Source of the DNA: Paludibacteraceae bacterium
GTDB taxonomy: Bacteria; Bacteroidota; Bacteroidia; Bacteroidales; Paludibacteraceae
Assembly (NCBI GenBank): GCA_017391525.1
Contig: JAFOYE010000007.1
Coordinates: forward strand, 1 to 64,000
Direction of reading: 5' to 3'
DNA: 64,000 bases
The notes beneath the pieces were generated by a model. That model searched no databases. It was not told the DNA's origin and was given only the letters and a program-made list of their open reading frames with translations. The position numbers and the translations under genes are program-made. Each line of letters begins with the position of its first letter. Position 1 is the first letter of the stretch. Below, piece by piece: positions 59,680-64,000 of the stretch.

Positions 59680-62571
59680 ATGAAAAAAATCACATTGATA
59701 TTAACATTACTTGTCATGACACTGACTGTCATGGCACAAAAATCACTATTCGGTGTCGTAGTTTCTAAGACAAATGCTAGTCCTGTAGAATTGGCTACTA
59801 TTCGTCTGTTTACTTATAGTGGCGCAGATTCTACTTTGGTGCAAGGAACACAGGCAGACTTAGATGGCAATTTTATTGTTAATAAATTGCATGAGGGTAA
59901 GTATAAGCTGATTGTATCTGCAGTGGGTTTTTCTGATCATATACAATGGGTTGAAATGAAAGACCAAGACATAAATCTTCGCCCAATAAGAATGGTAGAG
60001 TATGTACATAATCTGGCCGAAGTAAGTGTACAAGGTCGTGCGGCAGAGATGACCGTCAAAGGAGATACAATCGAATATAATACCTCTGCGTATCAAGTGG
60101 CAGAGACTGCTACAGTGGAAGATCTCCTCAAAAAAATGAACGGCGTAGAGGTAGATAAAGAAGGCAAAGTGACTATCAATGGTGAGGAAATCAAAGGTGT
60201 TCGTATTGATGGCAAGAAGTTTTTTGGAGATGACGTACAGACTGCTACTAAGAATATTCCTGCAGAGATGATTGATAAGATTCAAGTCATTGATGAGAAA
60301 AGTGATATGGCCAAACTGACTGGGTTTGATGATGACGAAGGCGAACGAATCATCAATCTTAGCCTTAAGAAGGATCGCAAGAAAGGCCTCTTTGGGAACT
60401 ACTCTGGCGCAGTGGGTGCAGATATCATTACCGACGATGGCGGAGCTTTTGACTATGGCAACCCTGCCTATGGCAATACAGCTGCCGAGCAAACAGCCCA
60501 CTTCTTTGGCAACGACTTCCGCTACAACGCCAACCTATTCACCAACCTATTGCTAGGCGAGAGCCAAACCACCATCCTTGCTGGTGCTAATAACACCAAT
60601 GAGATTCGCTCTGGCCGTGGACGTGGATGGTTCGGAGGACAGAATGCGGGTGTGACGGCTTCGGAAAACATAGGTGTTAATACAAATATCGATTTTAATA
60701 ACAAGATCAACAAGAAGGACGATAAGACATCACTACTCCTTGGTGGAGATGCGACTATCAACCACTCCAATAACGACACCCGCACACTCTCCAATAAAGA
60801 GAGTTATAGTGATGAAGCAACCTATCTTGATCGTGATTCTACTGTCAAGTTAACCAATTCTTGGGACGCTCAATTGCGTTTGGAAATGGAGTATCAAATT
60901 GACTCTATGAATAAACTGATCCTCCGTCCACAAATCAGTTACACCAATTCACATTCTAATCAAACCAACGACTATATCTACGACCGCGATACGGTACGTA
61001 TTAATGATGGTTATCAGTTGCAAGAAAGCCAAAGTGAAGAAATTAAAGCTTCTATGCGGGCTATCTACAACCACAAGTTTGCGAAGCCAGGCCGTACTAT
61101 TACTATGCGAGCTAATCTCAGCTTTACGAATACTAAGGGGAATACCGATACTTACGCATGGGATAATTTGCAGTCCATCGCATTGGTAGATCAATATACT
61201 TTGTCACACAACAATGCATTGAGCTACTCACTGCGTACATCCTATGTTGAGCCTATCTATGGGAAAAATCACTTCCTGGAAATGGTGCTTTCGCTCTCAG
61301 GTAATAATCGTAACTCAGTGAAAGATCAGTATACGATGGATAACTTAATAGGAGACTATGCCTACGACTACGACTTCTCTAACTCACTAATCAATAATAT
61401 GTATACTGAGCAAGTCGAAATGAATTATCGCTGGGTAAGCGAGAAGATTGATCTGACTGCAGGTGCACGTGTATTGGCTACTCAAACCCACTCGAAAACT
61501 TTCTATGGTGGTGTCCTCGCGCGCGATACATTATATAATAGATTCAATTGGTCACCTAATGTGCGCTTCCGTTATCAGTTTGGAAAGAAGGAGTTTGCTC
61601 GTATCATCTATCGTGGTAATGTGAATCAACCTACCATCCAACAGATGGAACCTGTGCGCAACAACTCTGATGCTATGAACGAAACAGTGGGTAACCTTGG
61701 CCTAAACCCTGCTTTTAGACATAATATTTTTGCGATGTACTCTCGTTTCAATCAAGAGAAATTCTCTAGCATAATGGTGGGTATGAATGCCAACCTCACA
61801 CAAGATGCGCTGACCAATAATACCATCTATGATAAGACTGGTAAGCGCTACCTGCAAACTGTCAATGCGGAGATGATTCCGTGGTATGTCGGGGCGCATT
61901 TTATGAGCAATACGCCATTCTGCAATAAGATGTTCCAGTTCCATTCACGCACCGCTGTAAGCTATAACCAACGTGTTGCATACGTACTTCGTGAGCAAGA
62001 TGCAGACCATATCGCACAAATGATCGAGGCGAACACTTTGCCTCTAGGCGAGGCGTCAAAGACGGGTAACTTCCGCATGAGTAGCGACCTCACGCTCCGC
62101 TTTACTCATAAGATAGTGGACATAGGTGTGAAGAATACGAATATCTATTCGCTAACACATAACTCGCTCAATAAGAAGAATCTCAGCCATATTGGCGATT
62201 GGATTATCTCTGGTGACGTGACGTTCCACCTGCCAAAATCATGGAATATTGCTACGGATGTGAGTTATACCTCGCGTCATGGATACCAAGGTCTGACCGA
62301 TGTAAACGAACTGATATGGAACGTCTCATTGGATAAGACATGGGCTAATTCGACCTTGACCCTCAAGGTGTACGACCTCTTGAACGACAAAAAGAACATC
62401 GTACAAACGGTTAACGAGACCAGCGTTAGTTACCAGAAATTCAATACCCTGCCTACGTACTTTATGCTTACCTACACCTACAAACTCAACCGTATGGGCG
62501 GTTTGCAAGCCAAAGGGCATGCGGCATGGCAACAGCAGATGTACGAGAACGGTGGACGTCCACGTATGTGA
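59680..62571 (+). CDS. TonB-receptor-like outer-membrane beta-barrel protein
   Basis: 963 aa. Signal peptide 1-19; CarboxypepD_reg-like domain about 22-100 (LFGVVVSKTNASPVELATIRLF ... GKYKLIVSAVGF); a plug-like region (ETATVEDLLKKMNGVEVDKEGKVTINGEEI, IPAEMIDKIQVIDEKSD, about 140-210); then a long barrel of the OMP_b-brl_3 type with YxNxN-type strands to the C-terminus. This family resembles TonB-dependent receptors, often has no TonB box, and its substrate is usually unknown. Single gene; no SusD partner follows. Confidence 0.87.
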   Translation: MKKITLILTLLVMTLTVMAQKSLFGVVVSKTNASPVELATIRLFTYSGADSTLVQGTQADLDGNFIVNKLHEGKYKLIVSAVGFSDHIQWVEMKDQDINLRPIRMVEYVHNLAEVSVQGRAAEMTVKGDTIEYNTSAYQVAETATVEDLLKKMNGVEVDKEGKVTINGEEIKGVRIDGKKFFGDDVQTATKNIPAEMIDKIQVIDEKSDMAKLTGFDDDEGERIINLSLKKDRKKGLFGNYSGAVGADIITDDGGAFDYGNPAYGNTAAEQTAHFFGNDFRYNANLFTNLLLGESQTTILAGANNTNEIRSGRGRGWFGGQNAGVTASENIGVNTNIDFNNKINKKDDKTSLLLGGDATINHSNNDTRTLSNKESYSDEATYLDRDSTVKLTNSWDAQLRLEMEYQIDSMNKLILRPQISYTNSHSNQTNDYIYDRDTVRINDGYQLQESQSEEIKASMRAIYNHKFAKPGRTITMRANLSFTNTKGNTDTYAWDNLQSIALVDQYTLSHNNALSYSLRTSYVEPIYGKNHFLEMVLSLSGNNRNSVKDQYTMDNLIGDYAYDYDFSNSLINNMYTEQVEMNYRWVSEKIDLTAGARVLATQTHSKTFYGGVLARDTLYNRFNWSPNVRFRYQFGKKEFARIIYRGNVNQPTIQQMEPVRNNSDAMNETVGNLGLNPAFRHNIFAMYSRFNQEKFSSIMVGMNANLTQDALTNNTIYDKTGKRYLQTVNAEMIPWYVGAHFMSNTPFCNKMFQFHSRTAVSYNQRVAYVLREQDADHIAQMIEANTLPLGEASKTGNFRMSSDLTLRFTHKIVDIGVKNTNIYSLTHNSLNKKNLSHIGDWIISGDVTFHLPKSWNIATDVSYTSRHGYQGLTDVNELIWNVSLDKTWANSTLTLKVYDLLNDKKNIVQTVNETSVSYQKFNTLPTYFMLTYTYKLNRMGGLQAKGHAAWQQQMYENGGRPRM

Positions 62572-62597
62572 CCTTTATCTCATAGGTAAACTATAGG

Positions 62598-62653
62598 AAT
62601 AGTGCGCTTATTGTGCGTGTATTGTGCGTGAATAGTGCGTGAATAGTGCGTAA
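62598..62653. repeat. 11-bp repeat AATAGTGCGTG
   Basis: About five units (AATAGTGCGCT, TATTGTGCGTG, TATTGTGCGTG, AATAGTGCGTG, AATAGTGCGTA) in the convergent gap before the recG stop. Confidence 0.75.
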
Positions 62654-62656
62654 TTT

Positions 62657-64000
62657 TTAAGAGATTTCTCCCCAATTACCAGCAGCGATTCGAAGATAGT
62701 CGAGTCGCTGTTTGTATATACGGTTGTGCATCTCCTCTAATAGTGGATCTGCATCTAATATATCTAGGGCTGCTTGACGTGCCAATTCTAGCAATTGGCT
62801 ATCAGTGGATAAACTTGCAATATGCAATTCAAATGGTAATCCTGATTGTTGTGTGCCTTCTAAATCTCCAGGACCACGTAACTGCAAGTCTGCTTCTGCA
62901 ATGCGGAAACCATCATTGGTAGCTACCATGATATCCATGCGCTTGCGGGTGTCTTTGCTCTGCTCCACATTGGTAAGCAAAATACAATAGCTTTGTTCCG
63001 CACCACGACCTACGCGACCACGCAATTGATGCAACTGACTCAAACCAAAACGTTCTGCATTCTCTATGATCATCACACTCGCATTGGGCACATTCACACC
63101 TACTTCTATTACCGTTGTGGCTACTAGTATCTGTGTCTCACCGCTAGCAAAACGACGCATCTGCTCGTCCTTGTCCTTGGCACGCATCTGACCATGTACC
63201 ATGGATATGCGATAATTGGGGAAGGTTTGACAGAGTTGATTGTAGCCATTCTGCAAATCTTGTAGCTCCATCTTCTCGTTCTCTTTGATCAATGGATATA
63301 CTACATACACCTGTCGGCCTAACCCTATCTGTTGCTCGATAAACTGATTGATCGATGTTCTTCTGGTATTCACATAGTGCAATGTCTGCACGGGTTTTCT
63401 ACCTGGGGGTAATTCGTCTATAATACTCACCTGCAAGTCACCGTACACTGTCATCGCTAGTGTACGTGGAATAGGTGTAGCTGTCATAACAAGGATATGG
63501 GGTGGACGACTATTCTTGTTCCATAGTTTGGCACGCTGTGCGACACCAAAACGATGTTGCTCGTCAATGATACAAAGGCCTAGATTAGCAAACTGTACAG
63601 AGTCTTCTATCAAAGCGTGGGTGCCGATAAGAAGATTAATCTCACCATTTAGAAGTTGCTCATGGAGCGGTTGGCGCTGTTTGGCTGTTGTAGAACCGGT
63701 GAGTAGGGCTACTTTGGGCGATGAGGCGATGAGGCTATTAGGCGATGAGGCGAGAGGCGATAGCATCTTGCAGATACTATCATAGTGCTGGTTGGCCAAG
63801 ATCTCCGTTGGAGCCATGATGCACACTTGGTAGCCGTTGTCAATAGCCAAGAGAGCCGTGAGTAAGGCTACCATCGTTTTACCACTACCTACATCTCCTT
63901 GTAGAAGACGGTTCATCTGTTTGCCAGACTTGATATCCGCTTGTATCTCACGCACAACACGTTTTTGCGCATTAGTGAGGTCAAATGGTAGGCAAGTCTT
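62657..64000 (-). CDS. recG: ATP-dependent DNA helicase RecG, C-terminal part
   Basis: The last 447 residues are visible; the N-terminal wedge domain lies right of the window. RecG reverses stalled replication forks. Motif I GDVGSGKT, motif Ia MAPTEILANQH, motif II DEQHRFG, motif III MTATPIPRTLAM, the C-terminal helicase half with GQMRAKDKDEQM, TTVIEVGVNVPNASVMIIENAERFGLSQLHQLRGRVGRG, and the TRG-like end. Between KML and KVALLTGS there is an extra serine/alanine-rich segment (SPLASSPNSLIASSP) encoded by GGCGATGA-type repeats at 63717-63763. No start codon within the window. Confidence 0.95.
   Translation of the reverse strand, partial: KTCLPFDLTNAQKRVVREIQADIKSGKQMNRLLQGDVGSGKTMVALLTALLAIDNGYQVCIMAPTEILANQHYDSICKMLSPLASSPNSLIASSPKVALLTGSTTAKQRQPLHEQLLNGEINLLIGTHALIEDSVQFANLGLCIIDEQHRFGVAQRAKLWNKNSRPPHILVMTATPIPRTLAMTVYGDLQVSIIDELPPGRKPVQTLHYVNTRRTSINQFIEQQIGLGRQVYVVYPLIKENEKMELQDLQNGYNQLCQTFPNYRISMVHGQMRAKDKDEQMRRFASGETQILVATTVIEVGVNVPNASVMIIENAERFGLSQLHQLRGRVGRGAEQSYCILLTNVEQSKDTRKRMDIMVATNDGFRIAEADLQLRGPGDLEGTQQSGLPFELHIASLSTDSQLLELARQAALDILDADPLLEEMHNRIYKQRLDYLRIAAGNWGEIS

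Overview
The window looks like a chromosomal segment of a Bacteroidales bacterium (phylum Bacteroidota), probably an uncultured gut or rumen type; I cannot place the genus. Reasons: nearly every transcription unit starts with the Bacteroidota promoter form TTG/TTTG, 20 bases, TAnnTTTG; Shine-Dalgarno sequences are weak and A-rich; housekeeping gene orders are of Bacteroidales type (DUF1599-DoxX-tpiA, pyrH-frr); and secreted proteins carry Bacteroidales-style C-terminal tails.

Layout. 0-6 kb is an accessory island: a truncated AAA+/DUF4143 ATPase at the left edge, an internally deleted relative, a complete ATPase, and directly behind it a TOTE-type primase-helicase-nuclease protein. An integrase stub next to a tRNA-Lys gene marks the likely insertion border. 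6.3-29 kb is housekeeping: ispG; waaA-hisS; a 34-aa ORF, greA and a HIT protein; miaB; a Wza/Wzc export pair; topB; recA with a flavoprotein and tcdA; then a long minus-strand series DUF1599, DoxX, tpiA, gamma-carbonic anhydrase, pyrH, frr, an Omp85-type barrel and rsgA. 29-36 kb is minus-strand and secreted: a C10 (streptopain-like) protease, a cell-wall amidase with InlB-type repeats, and a PD40 propeller protein. 37.3-59.6 kb holds a three-gene DUF3791/DUF3990 cassette, five secreted proteins of 1104-1496 aa built from one shared set of modules (four paralogues plus an amidase fusion), and another DUF4143 ATPase between them. A large outer-membrane beta-barrel protein and the 5'-truncated (C-terminal) part of recG close the window.

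Three things stand out. First, DUF4143 ATPase genes are preceded by arrays of about 17-bp iterons at 32-bp spacing running up to the -33 box, with different sequence for each gene but one common layout. Second, short-period tandem repeats (strict 9-bp CTAG units, 7-bp CTATAGC-like units, 8-bp TTCAGGAG units) fill the gaps between genes and also sit in frame inside IspG, RsgA, TopB, RecG, a flavoprotein and the C10 protease. Third, the secreted-protein array shares an apparently unnamed helical domain (motifs LW..F, KWL.DYI, GKPE.W) inserted into InlB-type repeats, with shared promoters, signal peptides and tails but diverged middles, which suggests module shuffling of surface proteins. All functional statements are inferred from reading the sequence; no searches were run.
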